Shown: positions 26,498-35,699 of the stretch, piece after piece
Numbering within the stretch: position 1 is the first letter of the stretch
How the letters are laid out: each line of letters begins with the position of its first letter
Source: CADCVW01 sp035644935
GTDB lineage: Bacteria > Pseudomonadota > Alphaproteobacteria > Sphingomonadales > Sphingomonadaceae
Reading direction: 5' to 3'
Assembly (NCBI GenBank): GCA_035644935.1
Contig: DASQNO010000080.1
Location: forward strand, 1-47,601
Length of the DNA stretch: 47,601 nt
Made by a program: the position numbers and the translations under genes
The notes under the pieces: model-generated
The model's database searches: none
The model's input: only the letters and a program-made list of their open reading frames with translations
Told to the model about the DNA's origin: nothing

Positions 26498-28041
26498 GAC
26501 AAGCCGGAGGCACGGCTTCCGAACCCGCGGATCTCGCCTCGCTCGCCAGCGGCGGGCGGACCAACTTCTACGGCTTCCTGCTGCGGCTGGCGGCGCGCAT
26601 TCCGTTTCTGTTCGTCGCGGGTCGATACTACGGTGCGGAACAGCTCGGCCGCTTCGCCTACGCGATCATCATCGTCGAGTTCGCCGCTCAGCTCGCCACG
26701 CTTGGGATGAAGCGCGGGTTGGCCGAACAATTGACGATCGCCAAGCGCCCGCACGTCCACGTCGTCTGGGACGGCATGCTCGCCGCCGGCATCGCATCCG
26801 CGGTCGCGGCGGCGGTGCTGATCGCGTTTCCGCAGGCGATGTTCCCCAACAGCCAGATAAACGGTGTCGAACGGCTGCTGCCGCTGATCGTGCTGGCGAT
26901 CGCCTGGTCTGACGTCGCGCTGGCGGCGCTCGCCTATCGCGGCGACATCGCGGCCACCGTGCGCGCGCGTTCGGTGATCGAACCCTGGGTGATCAGCATC
27001 GCGGCCTGGGCCTTGTTCTTTACGCTGTCGCGCCGCGACGGGCTGATCATCGCCTATGTGCTCTCCATGGTGGCGGCGATGGCTGCCTCGGTCGTGCCGA
27101 TGGTGAAGAGCTATGGTTGGCCGCGCGGCTGGCGCCCCCGCCCAGGCCGGCTCTTATCGCAAGCGCGCGCCAACATTCCGCTCGCCGCCGCCGATGCGAT
27201 CGAATGGGGATCGCGGCGGATCGATATCGCCATCCTCGGCCTGTTCTTTTCGCCCGCGATCGTCGGCGTCTACTACGTCGCGCAGCAGGTCACGTCGTTG
27301 CCGCAGAAGCTCAAGACCAGCTTCGACCCCATCCTGGGGCCGGTGATCACGCGCAACCTGGCGGCGGGCAACAAGGCGGCGGTAGCGGCGCAGGTGCGGC
27401 AGGTGGGCTTCTGGATCCTGTCGGCGCAGGCAGGCGTCGGGCTGGCCCTGGGCCTGACCGGCGAGGCGGTGCTAGGGCTGGTCGGGGGCAAGTTCATTTC
27501 CGGGACGGCGATCCTGGGCTTCCTGCTGCTGGCCGAGGTGGTCGCGGCCACCGCCGCGGTGTCCGAAAGCGCGCTGATCTACGTCGCGCGGCATCGCAAC
27601 CTGATGATTTCCGTGATCGTGTTCGGGGTGCAGGTGGCGCTCAGCGTGCTGTTTATCGTGGTGCTTCAGCAGGTGCAGGTCCCGCCCGCAGTCGCGGAGC
27701 GGCTGGGCCTCGCCGGGGGCACGCTGCCGCCGGCCTGGGCGGCGACGGGGCCGGCCATCGCGCTGGTGCTGGCGCTGGGCCTGTCGTCCATCCTCAAGAG
27801 CCGGCTGCTCGCCCGGCTGCTCGGGGCGCCCGTGTCCGGCTGGCGCTGGGCCCTGGTGTGGGCGGCGGTGGCGGCGACGGTTGTCGGTGCGGGCGTGACG
27901 CGGACGCCCGAGTGGATGGAGTTGCTGCTCGGCGTTCCGCTGATCCTGGCGGTGTTCGGCTACGTCATCTGGAAGCGGGGGTTCACCGAGGACGACCGCG
28001 CGCTGTTCCGCCGCACGCAGAGCGCCGCCAGCCCGGCGTGA
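26494..28041 (+). CDS. Polysaccharide/oligosaccharide flippase-like membrane protein (MOP superfamily)
   Basis: About 515 residues with 12 to 14 predicted membrane helices, beginning at TTG 26494, whose TTGA overlaps the polA stop. The N-terminal GGRTNFYGFLLRLAARIPFLFVAGRYYGAEQLGRFAYAI is typical of Wzx-like lipid-linked saccharide flippases, followed by the charged helix WGSRRIDIAILGLFFSPAIVGVYYVAQQV. It would move a lipid-linked sugar across the inner membrane. No glycosyltransferase or polymerase is nearby, so the cargo is unknown. The frame is open far upstream into polA, but that part is only the shadow of polA. Confidence 0.82.
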   Translation: MRQAGGTASEPADLASLASGGRTNFYGFLLRLAARIPFLFVAGRYYGAEQLGRFAYAIIIVEFAAQLATLGMKRGLAEQLTIAKRPHVHVVWDGMLAAGIASAVAAAVLIAFPQAMFPNSQINGVERLLPLIVLAIAWSDVALAALAYRGDIAATVRARSVIEPWVISIAAWALFFTLSRRDGLIIAYVLSMVAAMAASVVPMVKSYGWPRGWRPRPGRLLSQARANIPLAAADAIEWGSRRIDIAILGLFFSPAIVGVYYVAQQVTSLPQKLKTSFDPILGPVITRNLAAGNKAAVAAQVRQVGFWILSAQAGVGLALGLTGEAVLGLVGGKFISGTAILGFLLLAEVVAATAAVSESALIYVARHRNLMISVIVFGVQVALSVLFIVVLQQVQVPPAVAERLGLAGGTLPPAWAATGPAIALVLALGLSSILKSRLLARLLGAPVSGWRWALVWAAVAATVVGAGVTRTPEWMELLLGVPLILAVFGYVIWKRGFTEDDRALFRRTQSAASPA

Positions 28042-28050
28042 ACCGCCGGC

Positions 28051-29640
28051 TCAGTGCCGGAAGTGCCGCATACCCGTGAACAGCATGGCCAGCCCCGCAT
28101 CATCAGCGGCGGCGATGACCTCCGCGTCGCGCACCGAGCCGCCGGGCTGGATGACGCAGGTCGCGCCCGCCTCCGCCGCGGCGAGCAGGCCGTCGGCAAA
28201 GGGGAAGAAGGCGTCGGAGGCCACCGCGGAGCCGACCGTATGCGGCTCGGGCCATCCCGCCTTCGCCGCCGCGTCCTGCGCCTTCCAAGCCGCGATGCGC
28301 GCAGATTCGAGCCGGTTCATCTGGCCCGCGCCGATGCCGGCGGTGACGCCGTCCCTAGCGTAGACGATGGCGTTGGACTTTACGTGGCGGGCGACGGTCC
28401 AGGCGAACAGGGCGTCGGCGCGCTCGGCCGCCGTCGGCTGACGCCGCGTGACGACCGTGAGCGCATCCGGCGCGAGGCGACCGTTGTCGCGCGATTGCAC
28501 GAGGTAGCCGCCGGCGATCGACTTCAGCACAAGGCCGGGGCGCGCGGCGTCGGGTAGGTCGCCGGTGAGCAGCAGGCGTAGGTTCTTTTTGGCCGCGAAG
28601 ATCGCCAGCGCGTCGGCGTCGGCGTCCGGCGCGATCACCACCTCGGTAAAGATGCCGGTGATCGCCGCCGCCGCCGCACCGTCCAGCGGGCGGTTAACCG
28701 CGACGATGCCCCCGAACGCCGACACGGGATCGCAGGCCAGCGCGCGCGAGTAGGCGGCGTCCGCCGTGTCGCCCAGCGCGACGCCGCAAGGATTGGCGTG
28801 CTTGACGATGACGCAGGCCGGCGCCCCGTCGCGGAACTCGGCGACCAACTCGAGCGCCGCGTCCGCGTCGTTGAGATTGTTGTAGCTCAGCGCCTTGCCG
28901 CCGACCTGCCGCGCCTGCGCGATGCCGCGCGTGGCGGGCCCCACCGGCAGATACAGCGCGCCCGCCTGATGCGGGTTCTCGCCGTAGCGCAGCGCCGGGC
29001 CCCGGCGGGCGGTGAGGTGCAGCGTGTCGGGGAACATGGCGCCCTGATCGGCGAACGCGAACCACGACGCGATCGTGGCGTCATAGGTGGCGGTCGTGGA
29101 ATAGGCCTTGGCCGCGAGCCGCTTGCGCAACGTAAGCGACGTCGTGCCGCCACCGTCGTCCAGCGCCCCGACGAGTTCGGAATAGTCGGCCGGATCGGTA
29201 AGGCAGGCGACGAAGGCGTGGTTCTTGGCCGCCGAGCGGATCATCGCCGGCCCGCCGATGTCGATATTCTCGATGATCTCCTCGCGGCCTGCGCCGCGGG
29301 CGACGGTGGCGGCGAAGGGGTAGAGGTCCACCACCACGAGATCGATCGCGCCGATGCCGTGTGCCGCCATCGCCTTGGCGTGGGCAGCGTCGTCGCGGAC
29401 CGCCAGCAGGCCGCCGTGGACCGCCGGGTGCAGCGTCTTGACGCGGCCGTCCATCATCTCGGGAAAGCCGGTGAGGTCGGCGACGTCGCGCACCGCCAGC
29501 CCCGCCGCGCGCAGCGCGGAGGCGGTGCCGCCGGTGGAGACGAGTTCGACGCCGTGGCGAACGAGCGCTTTTCCGAGTTCGGCGAGGCCGGTCTTGTCCG
29601 AAACGGACAAAAGCGCGCGTTTGACGGCGATCGCGGTCAT
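28051..29640 (-). CDS. purH: Bifunctional AICAR transformylase/IMP cyclohydrolase
   Basis: PurH performs the last two steps of purine synthesis. The 529-residue product has the N-terminal cyclohydrolase domain (RALLSVSDKTGLAELGKAL, STGGTASALR, DGRVKTLHPAVHGGLL, NIDIGGPAMIRSAAKN) and the transformylase domain with the catalytic K280-H281 pair in IVKHANPCGVALG, then FPFADGLLAAAEAG and the C-terminal RHFRH. Length is normal. It is the last gene of the rsmB-rpe-heparinase-purH run, but a 247-base gap with a leader hairpin suggests its own promoter. Confidence 0.97.
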   Translation of the reverse strand: MTAIAVKRALLSVSDKTGLAELGKALVRHGVELVSTGGTASALRAAGLAVRDVADLTGFPEMMDGRVKTLHPAVHGGLLAVRDDAAHAKAMAAHGIGAIDLVVVDLYPFAATVARGAGREEIIENIDIGGPAMIRSAAKNHAFVACLTDPADYSELVGALDDGGGTTSLTLRKRLAAKAYSTTATYDATIASWFAFADQGAMFPDTLHLTARRGPALRYGENPHQAGALYLPVGPATRGIAQARQVGGKALSYNNLNDADAALELVAEFRDGAPACVIVKHANPCGVALGDTADAAYSRALACDPVSAFGGIVAVNRPLDGAAAAAITGIFTEVVIAPDADADALAIFAAKKNLRLLLTGDLPDAARPGLVLKSIAGGYLVQSRDNGRLAPDALTVVTRRQPTAAERADALFAWTVARHVKSNAIVYARDGVTAGIGAGQMNRLESARIAAWKAQDAAAKAGWPEPHTVGSAVASDAFFPFADGLLAAAEAGATCVIQPGGSVRDAEVIAAADDAGLAMLFTGMRHFRH

Positions 29641-29655
29641 CGATGCTGCTCCCCT

Positions 29656-29674
29656 GCACCGGGCGTGCCGGTGC
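29656..29674 (-). promoter_or_regulatory. Hairpin in the purH leader
   Basis: A perfect 7-bp stem (GCACCGG and CCGGTGC around five bases) lies 16 bases upstream of the purH start, directly before its AGGGGAG ribosome-binding site in minus-strand RNA. It could influence ribosome access or simply be a stabilising stem. The rest of the 29641-29887 gap holds no gene; it should contain the purH promoter. Confidence 0.35.
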
Positions 29675-29887
29675 GTTTATTCGTTGCGATGCCAAACACT
29701 TGCGCCGATCGGGCCGACTGCGACGATTTTTGAAGTTCGCAAAGTTCCTAGTGTGGAGCCGTTTTCGCTCCCCCGAGCTGATGCGGTGATTGGCAGACGT
29801 CGGGCGTCGTTAGAGCTTAACCGAAGCCGGGGGCTGTAGGACAGGATTTTCTTCGCGGGTGCCGCTCCTCGCGCGGTGTCCGCCCGA

Positions 29888-31777
29888 TCAGCCCGCGCGC
29901 TTGAACAGCCAGCTGATCTGCGCGCCGCCGGCCGGGGTTTCGCCGACCACGACGAGCTGCGAGGTCGCCTGCGGAACGCCGTCGCCGTCGATCCAGACGC
30001 TCTCCTCCAGGCCCAGGCCGGCGCCGCGGCAGCGGAACTGCCAAGCGGCGCCGCCGGCGATGCGCAGCAGCGCGCCAAGGCCGTCGGCGGTGATCGTCGC
30101 CTCAACTCTGGGACCGAGATGGAAGCGGATCGCAAAGGGGATCGCGTCGCGGATGCGCTTGCGCCCGGACGGGACGAGTTCGTCCTCGCCGCGAAACTCG
30201 CGGCCGTCGCTCGACAGCGACACCTGTCGCTTGTGCAGCAGGCCCCAACGACGGACATAGCCGCCGTGCGAGGCCTCGACGCGGCTGAAATCGTCGAGCT
30301 CGTCGCGCGACAGCTCCACTTCCGACACGCCGCGCCCAAGCGAACCGTCTTCGTGGATCGCGGTGCTGTTGGTGTCCGCCAGGATCAGCGTCGAATGCGC
30401 CGCGGTGGTGCGCAGCGCCGCCACCATGCTGGGCGGCAGCGGCGTCGCCCCGCGCCCCGGCCCGCCGCAATTGACCACCAGCCGGTGCGGCCCGTCGCTG
30501 ACCTCGATCGCGAGCGTCGAGGCGCAGCCGCCGACCAGCGCGCGGCTGACGGGCGGCGGCGCGGCGTCGAAGATCAGGGTCGTGCCCAGCGAATTGAGCC
30601 GCTGATATCCCCAGCCGCGCGCGCCGCGCAGGGGCCGCGTCTGCAATCCCGTGCCCTCGATCACCGCGGCGATATGCGCGGCGGATCCGGGGTGCCCGCC
30701 CTGCCAGCTCGACAAGCGACCATCGCCCATCGTGGTGCCCACCAGTGCCGCCGCCGCGCCCGCCAGCGCGTCCTGCAGCGGCTGCGGCATCAGCGACTTG
30801 GCCGCGCCGTAGACCTGGCGCAGCACGGCAAGGTTGTCGACGAGCAGCAACTGTTCGAACGGCGAGCGGCTCGCCAATCCGCCGTCGTCGTGCTGTGCCG
30901 TGCCCAGCGCGCGCAGCAGCCCGGCCTCGCCGCGCTTGACCCGCGCCGCGCCGCCCTGGACCAGCAGCCCGGCGGCCACGACGCCGATCCAGGCGGTGAC
31001 GCGGGGCAGGCCGACGGGCGTCTTGTCCGCTTCGCTGTCCAGGTGCCGCGCGCCCCGTGCGATCGTGTTGAGCACGGCGGAGCGGTAGACGAGGTCGCGG
31101 CTGGACAGGATGAAGGGCGCGTAGGCGGTCCAGAACAGGATGCGCCGTCCCCAAAGGTCCGCGCGCCAGGCGGTCTCGTCGATCCGGGTGCCGTGCGCGG
31201 CCAGCCACGCGCCGACGGCGCGCTCGGCGATCGGCGCGGCCTTGTCGCGGCCGGCGGCGGCGGCGAGGTCGCGCATCCAGGCGAAGCCTTGCAGATGATC
31301 GGCGAAGTCGCGCGACAGGTCCGCGCGCGCATAGTCGATCGCGCCGAGGTCCATGCTTTCCGTGCCGCGCACGATGCGCCCGTCCAGCATCGCCGCGCCG
31401 ACGTTGGCGTCGCCCGCGACCGGATCGCGCGGCACGGCGAGCAGCCGCAGCGGATATTTGCCGTTGAGCCGCTGCGCGTAGAAGGGCGAGCGCCAGGCGA
31501 GGCGGTGCAACTTGGCGGTGATGCGTTCCAGCATCGTCAGCTCGCTGTCGTCGCCGACGCGGATCAGGCTGCGCGAGGGCGGAGCTTCGGCGGGGGAAGC
31601 TTCGGCGGGAGGCGCGTCGTCCGCGATGTCGGTCCCCAGCGGTACGATCCGGTCCGCCGCCTCCTGCTCGGGAGCCTCCACGGGCCCAGCCGCGTCGACC
31701 GGCTCGGGTGCGTCGCCGGGAGCGGCCGGTGGCTCCGTCTTGGGTACCGCGCCGCCGCGTGAGATGCGCTTGGCCAT
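29888..31777 (-). CDS. Heparinase II/III family protein
   Basis: 629 residues. After an Ala/Pro/Glu-rich disordered N-terminus (residues 1-75), the helical toroid region runs to about residue 330 (AWRSPFYAQRLNGKYPLRLLAVPRDPV, WRADLWGRRILFWTAYAPFIL). A C-terminal beta-sandwich of the heparinase II/III type follows (GHPGSAAHIAAVIE, SRALVGGCASTLAIEVSDGPHRLVVNCGGPG, AHSTLILADTNSTAI, ASHGGYVRRWGLLHKR). Known members cleave acidic polysaccharides by elimination. No signal peptide is visible, so this copy may be cytoplasmic with another substrate. ATG 31777 is just after the rpe stop; GTG 31783 would overlap it. Its place between rpe and purH is shared with other alphaproteobacteria. Confidence 0.88.
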   Translation of the reverse strand: MAKRISRGGAVPKTEPPAAPGDAPEPVDAAGPVEAPEQEAADRIVPLGTDIADDAPPAEASPAEAPPSRSLIRVGDDSELTMLERITAKLHRLAWRSPFYAQRLNGKYPLRLLAVPRDPVAGDANVGAAMLDGRIVRGTESMDLGAIDYARADLSRDFADHLQGFAWMRDLAAAAGRDKAAPIAERAVGAWLAAHGTRIDETAWRADLWGRRILFWTAYAPFILSSRDLVYRSAVLNTIARGARHLDSEADKTPVGLPRVTAWIGVVAAGLLVQGGAARVKRGEAGLLRALGTAQHDDGGLASRSPFEQLLLVDNLAVLRQVYGAAKSLMPQPLQDALAGAAAALVGTTMGDGRLSSWQGGHPGSAAHIAAVIEGTGLQTRPLRGARGWGYQRLNSLGTTLIFDAAPPPVSRALVGGCASTLAIEVSDGPHRLVVNCGGPGRGATPLPPSMVAALRTTAAHSTLILADTNSTAIHEDGSLGRGVSEVELSRDELDDFSRVEASHGGYVRRWGLLHKRQVSLSSDGREFRGEDELVPSGRKRIRDAIPFAIRFHLGPRVEATITADGLGALLRIAGGAAWQFRCRGAGLGLEESVWIDGDGVPQATSQLVVVGETPAGGAQISWLFKRAG

Positions 31778-31779
31778 GT

Positions 31780-32442
31780 TCACGCGCCGCGCAGCGCGGC
31801 GATGTTGGCGGCGTAGCGGTCGGCGCCGCCGCGGAATGTCGCAGTGCCGGCGACCAGCACGTTGGCGCCCGCGTCCGCCGCCGTGCGCGCGGTGCCTGCG
31901 TCGATGCCGCCGTCCACTTCGATGTCGATGTCCAGCCCCGCCTTGGCGACGCGATTGGCGATCGCCTCGATCTTGCCGAGCTGGCTCGGGATGAAGCTTT
32001 GTCCGCCGAAACCGGGGTTGACGCTCATCACCAGGACGAGGTCGATCTCCTCCAGCACATAGTCGAGCATCTTGGCCGGGGTCGCCGGGTTCAGCGACAC
32101 GCCCGCGCGTTTGCCGCACGCCTTGATCCGCTGGATCGTGCGGTGGAGGTGCGGCCCGGCCTCCGGGTGGACGGATATGGTGTCGGCGCCGGCGTCGGCG
32201 AACGCATCGATGTACGGATCGGCGGGCGCGATCATCAGGTGGACGTCGATCGGCAGGTGCGTGTGCGGGCGGATGGCGGCGACGACCAGCGGCCCGATCG
32301 TAATGTTGGGGACGAAGTGCCCGTCCATGACATCGACATGGATCCAGTCGGCCCCCGCGGCGTCCAGCGCGCGCACTTCCTCGCCCAGGCGGGAAAAATC
32401 GGCCGACAGCAAGGAAGGCGCGATGCGCAAGGGTTTGGACAC
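31780..32442 (-). CDS. rpe: Ribulose-phosphate 3-epimerase
   Basis: Rpe interconverts ribulose-5-phosphate and xylulose-5-phosphate in the pentose phosphate pathway. The 220-residue TIM barrel has the family motifs IAPSLLSADFSRLGEE, HVDVMDGHFVPNITIGP, PIDVHLMI, VLVMSVNPGFGGQSFI and IEVDGGI, containing the metal-binding His and Asp residues and the catalytic aspartates. It ends next to the heparinase gene. Confidence 0.97.
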   Translation of the reverse strand: MSKPLRIAPSLLSADFSRLGEEVRALDAAGADWIHVDVMDGHFVPNITIGPLVVAAIRPHTHLPIDVHLMIAPADPYIDAFADAGADTISVHPEAGPHLHRTIQRIKACGKRAGVSLNPATPAKMLDYVLEEIDLVLVMSVNPGFGGQSFIPSQLGKIEAIANRVAKAGLDIDIEVDGGIDAGTARTAADAGANVLVAGTATFRGGADRYAANIAALRGA

Positions 32443-32530
32443 GCCACCGGCTTAGCCGTCCGATTCGGGCGGAGCAACATCGCGGCGCGTGCGCGATGCA
32501 AGTTAAAGCGTGATGCGATCGGTGCTAGTC

Positions 32531-32621
32531 GTCATTGCAAGGAGCGAAGCGACGCGGCAATCCAGGCCGGAACCCTTCGGTGGCCACGATGCTGGATCGC
32601 CGCGCTTCGCTCGCGATGACG
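32531..32621. repeat. Inverted pair of GTCATTGC-type palindromic repeats
   Basis: The left arm (32531-32566, starting GTCATTGCAAGGAGCGAAGC) and the right arm (32591-32621, ending CGCGATGACG) are imperfect reverse complements about 25 bases apart. Elements of this GTCATTGCGAGCGAAGC type are widespread in sphingomonad intergenic DNA. It sits in the 209-base gap between rsmB and rpe and could fold as a long hairpin in their transcript. It differs from the pair at 17883-17968. Confidence 0.72.
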
Positions 32622-32651
32622 GCGAGGGAATTGAGCCAGTTTCATCGCGCT

Positions 32652-33974
32652 CTAGATGCGCTGGAACCGGGCGATGAAGAAGCCGTCGCCGCCGCCGCGG
32701 TCCGCGAGCATCGACGGCAGCACCCGGACGAACCCGTCGCCGTCGCTTTCGACCCCGGCCGGCAGCTCATCGGGGCTGGCGGGCGCCACCCGGAAGTCGC
32801 GGCGCGTCGCGGCGAACTCGCCCACGACGTCCTCGCCCTCCGCCCGCTCGAGCGAGCAGGCGGCGTAGACCAGGGTTCCGCCGGGCGCGACCCAGTCCGC
32901 GACCCGGGCGAGCATCGCGCGCTGCCCCTCGGCCAGCTCCGCCACGACCTTGGGCGTGGCGCGGTAGAGGACTTCGGGATGGCGGCGGAATATGCCCGAT
33001 GCGGAGCAGGGCACGTCCAGCAGTACCGCGTCGACGGGCGCGGGCGGCGACCACGCCATGACGTCGGCGGTGACAACGTCCGCCGACAGCCCCGTGCGCG
33101 CAAGATTTTCGCGAAGTCGCGCCAGACGACTCGCCGACACGTCCAGCGCCGTCACCGCGTAGCCCGCCGCCGCCATCTGCATCGCCTTGCCGCCGGGGGC
33201 GGCGCACAGGTCCAGCGCGGTGCGCCTTTCGCCCTTGGGGAACAGGCGCGCCGGCACGGAGGCGGCGATATCCTGCACCCACCACGCGCCCTCGCCGTAG
33301 CCGGCCAGATCCTCGACGCGGGCGCCGCGCCCGACGCGGACGTGCCCGTGCATCAGGCTGACGCCGTCCAGTTCGCGCACCCAGCGTTCGGTAGCGGCGG
33401 GATCGGCCAGCGTCAGGTCGACCGGCGGCGGCGCGGCGATCATCGCGGCGGCCGCCTCGACCTCCTCGTCCCCCCACGCCGCCCGCCAGCGTGCCGCGAC
33501 GGCGGCGGGCAGCGTCGGGTGCACGGGAAGCCCGGTGGCGGCGCGCATCACCGTTCCGAAGACGCCGTGCACCAGCCGCCGGGGTCCGCCCTCCAGCATC
33601 GGCAGCACCGTCGTGATCGCCGCATGCGGCGGCGTGCCCAGGACCAGCGCCTGCACCAGCGCCATGCGCAGCGCGCCGCGCGCCTTGGCGTCGTCGGGCA
33701 GCGGTCGTGCCGTCGCGCCGTCGATCAGCGCGTCCAGATCGGGCAGGCGCCGCAGCGCCTCGGACGCGATCGCCATCGCCAGCGCGCGGTCGTCGGCGCG
33801 CGGCAGCCCCCGTGTCGCGGACGGCAGCGCCGCTTCCAGCGCCAGCCCCTTTCGCAGCACGGCGTCGAGTAGGAACATGGCGGCGCGCCGCGCGGCGGTG
33901 CCCGGAGGGTCGGCGCGCGGTGGCGTCGGGACGCCGGAAGTTGGGGCGGCGGGGGTCTTCGTTGCGGGCTTCAT
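32652..33974 (-). CDS. rsmB: 16S rRNA m5C967 methyltransferase RsmB
   Basis: RsmB methylates C967 of 16S rRNA. The 440-residue protein has an N-terminal NusB-like RNA-binding domain (about residues 20-150) and a Rossmann methyltransferase domain with ALDLCAAPGGKAMQMA as SAM site. The two catalytic cysteines are C323 (DVPCSASGIFRRHPEV) and C373 (YAACSLERAEGE), in line with E. coli C325/C375. ATG 33974 gives a short Pro/Thr-rich leader. It is divergent from the SDHAF4-like gene. Confidence 0.93.
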   Translation of the reverse strand: MKPATKTPAAPTSGVPTPPRADPPGTAARRAAMFLLDAVLRKGLALEAALPSATRGLPRADDRALAMAIASEALRRLPDLDALIDGATARPLPDDAKARGALRMALVQALVLGTPPHAAITTVLPMLEGGPRRLVHGVFGTVMRAATGLPVHPTLPAAVAARWRAAWGDEEVEAAAAMIAAPPPVDLTLADPAATERWVRELDGVSLMHGHVRVGRGARVEDLAGYGEGAWWVQDIAASVPARLFPKGERRTALDLCAAPGGKAMQMAAAGYAVTALDVSASRLARLRENLARTGLSADVVTADVMAWSPPAPVDAVLLDVPCSASGIFRRHPEVLYRATPKVVAELAEGQRAMLARVADWVAPGGTLVYAACSLERAEGEDVVGEFAATRRDFRVAPASPDELPAGVESDGDGFVRVLPSMLADRGGGDGFFIARFQRI

Positions 33975-34019
33975 CGTGCCTAGATGGCAGGGATCGCCGG
34001 ATGTACAAAGGGACCACGA

Positions 34020-34175
34020 ATGACCCAGCAACGCCCCGCCAACGCCAAGCCGCCCGCCAAGCTTTCCAAGAGCCCGCCGATCCCCCAGCCCGGACCGCCC
34101 GTCGACGAGGCGGAAGCGCTGAGCCCGACGCGCTACGGCGATTGGGAAAAGAAGGGCATCGCCATCGACTTCTAG
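34020..34175 (+). CDS. DUF1674 protein, succinate dehydrogenase assembly factor 4-like
   Basis: 51 residues ending in RYGDWEKKGIAIDF, the hallmark of DUF1674/SDHAF4. The eukaryotic protein binds the flavinylated SdhA subunit and helps it join complex II. The first 35 residues are Pro/Lys-rich and probably disordered, as usual in the family. AAAGGGA precedes ATG 34020. The sdh genes are not nearby. It is followed by a possible terminator stem at 34177-34200. Confidence 0.88.
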   Translation: MTQQRPANAKPPAKLSKSPPIPQPGPPVDEAEALSPTRYGDWEKKGIAIDF

Positions 34176-34176
34176 G

Positions 34177-34200
34177 CGGTCCGGCTCGCGTGCGGGACCG
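34177..34200 (+). terminator. Hairpin just after the SDHAF4-like gene
   Basis: Arms CGGTCC (34177-34182) and GGACCG (34195-34200) begin one base after the stop codon. The stem is short and has no T-run, so this is a weak terminator candidate. Confidence 0.3.
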
Positions 34201-34337
34201 TCGCGCGGCGCTCCCTGCGCCGGCGCATAAAGTCTTCGGGACTGGCGAAGGACGCGGCACGTTTCGGTCAGCGGTCCGTTGAGTGCGGAATCTCTGCCAT
34301 TCGACCAGGATCCGGCGTTCCGGATCGGAGTTTTCCG

Positions 34338-35681
34338 TTGATCGCCCTGCTTTCCGAAGCCGCCGCCCTCGCCGCGCAGGCTCCCAAGATCGAAGAACAT
34401 TATTTCGCGATCCTGTTCGGGCTGGGCGCGTTGATCCTGGTGGTCGCCTGGCTGCCGATCGCGCTCAAGAAGCTCCCTTTGTCGCTGCCCATCGTCTGCG
34501 TCGCGATCGGGTTTATCCTGTTTTCGTTCGCGCCCTTTTCGGAGTGGGCGCCGCACCCGGACAAGACGCCGACGCTGGTCGAACGGGCGGCGGAGCTGAT
34601 CGTCATCGTCTCGCTGATGGGCGGCGGCCTCAAGATCGAGCGCGCGGTGCGCTGGAAAACGTGGAACGTGACCTGGCGACTGCTGGGCATCGCCATGCCG
34701 CTGACCATATTGATGGTCATGCTGCTGGGGCACCAGCTTCTTGGCCTGGGCCTGGCGACCGCGCTGCTGCTGGCGGGCTCGCTGGCGCCCACCGATCCGG
34801 TGCTCGCCGGCGACGTGCAGATCGAGCATGACGAGAACGAGGAGGAAGCCGAGGCCAAGTTCGCGCTGACCAGCGAGGCCGGGTTGAACGACGCGCTCGC
34901 GTTTCCGTTCATTCACCTCGCGATCGCGATCGCCGCGGCGGGCAGCCTCACCGGCCAGGTCCTGACCGAATGGGTGCTCGACGACGTGCTCTGGAAACTC
35001 AGCGCCGGCGTGGTCGTCGGCGGCGCGCTCGGCTGGCTCATCGGACTGATCATCTATCGCCTGCCCGCCGGAACACGCCTGTCGCGGACGGGGGACGGGT
35101 TCATCGCCTTGGGCGCGACGCTGGTGGTCTACACCGCGGCGGAGTTCGCGCACGGCTACGGCTTTCTGGCGGTGTTCGTCGCCGGCCTGATGATCCGCCG
35201 TTCCGCGCAAGGGCACGACTTCAACAAGCGGCTGCACGATTTCGCCGACGAGTCGGAACGGCTGCTGATGATGCTGCTGCTTTTGCTGTTCGGCGGCATG
35301 CTGGCGGCCGGGTTGCTGAAGGGCATCGGTTGGGAGGAGGTGCTGTTCGCCGCGGTCATGCTGCTGGTGATCCGCCCGCTCGCGGGATGGATCAGCCTCA
35401 TCGGGGTGGAGCGGCCCAAGCTCGAGCTGGCGATCATCGCCTTTTTCGGGATCCGGGGCCTGGGGTCGGTTTATTACCTGAGCTACGGCTTCAACCACGC
35501 GACGTTCGACTACGAATATAGTCTTTGGGGTACGCTCGGGCTGATCATCGGCGCTTCGATCCTGATGCACGGCGTGCTGGTGACCCCGGCGCTCCGCAGG
35601 CTGAGCCATCACTACAGGAAGCTCGGCATCGTCATCGAAGATGCCGGCGCCAAGGAACCCGCAAAGGCGCCCGCGACCTAG
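34338..35681 (+). CDS. CPA1-type sodium/proton antiporter
   Basis: 447 residues with about 12 membrane helices. The transport motifs of the CPA1 (NhaP-like) family are visible: SLAPTDPVLAGDVQ in helix 4-5 and SEAGLNDALAFPF with the ND pair in the ion-binding helix. FGIRGLGSVYYLSYG comes near the end. TTG 34338 with GGAG nine bases upstream is the best start. It would exchange Na+ or K+ for protons across the inner membrane. It is the second antiporter in the window, unrelated in sequence to nhaA. Confidence 0.88.
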   Translation: MIALLSEAAALAAQAPKIEEHYFAILFGLGALILVVAWLPIALKKLPLSLPIVCVAIGFILFSFAPFSEWAPHPDKTPTLVERAAELIVIVSLMGGGLKIERAVRWKTWNVTWRLLGIAMPLTILMVMLLGHQLLGLGLATALLLAGSLAPTDPVLAGDVQIEHDENEEEAEAKFALTSEAGLNDALAFPFIHLAIAIAAAGSLTGQVLTEWVLDDVLWKLSAGVVVGGALGWLIGLIIYRLPAGTRLSRTGDGFIALGATLVVYTAAEFAHGYGFLAVFVAGLMIRRSAQGHDFNKRLHDFADESERLLMMLLLLLFGGMLAAGLLKGIGWEEVLFAAVMLLVIRPLAGWISLIGVERPKLELAIIAFFGIRGLGSVYYLSYGFNHATFDYEYSLWGTLGLIIGASILMHGVLVTPALRRLSHHYRKLGIVIEDAGAKEPAKAPAT

Positions 35682-35699
35682 CGCGACCGGCGCCGGAGG

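Noticed and set aside
33975..35612. Upstream extension of the rsmB frame opposite the CPA1 antiporter
   Set aside because: It is antisense to a clear antiporter gene and has shadow-like composition; RsmB begins at ATG 33974.
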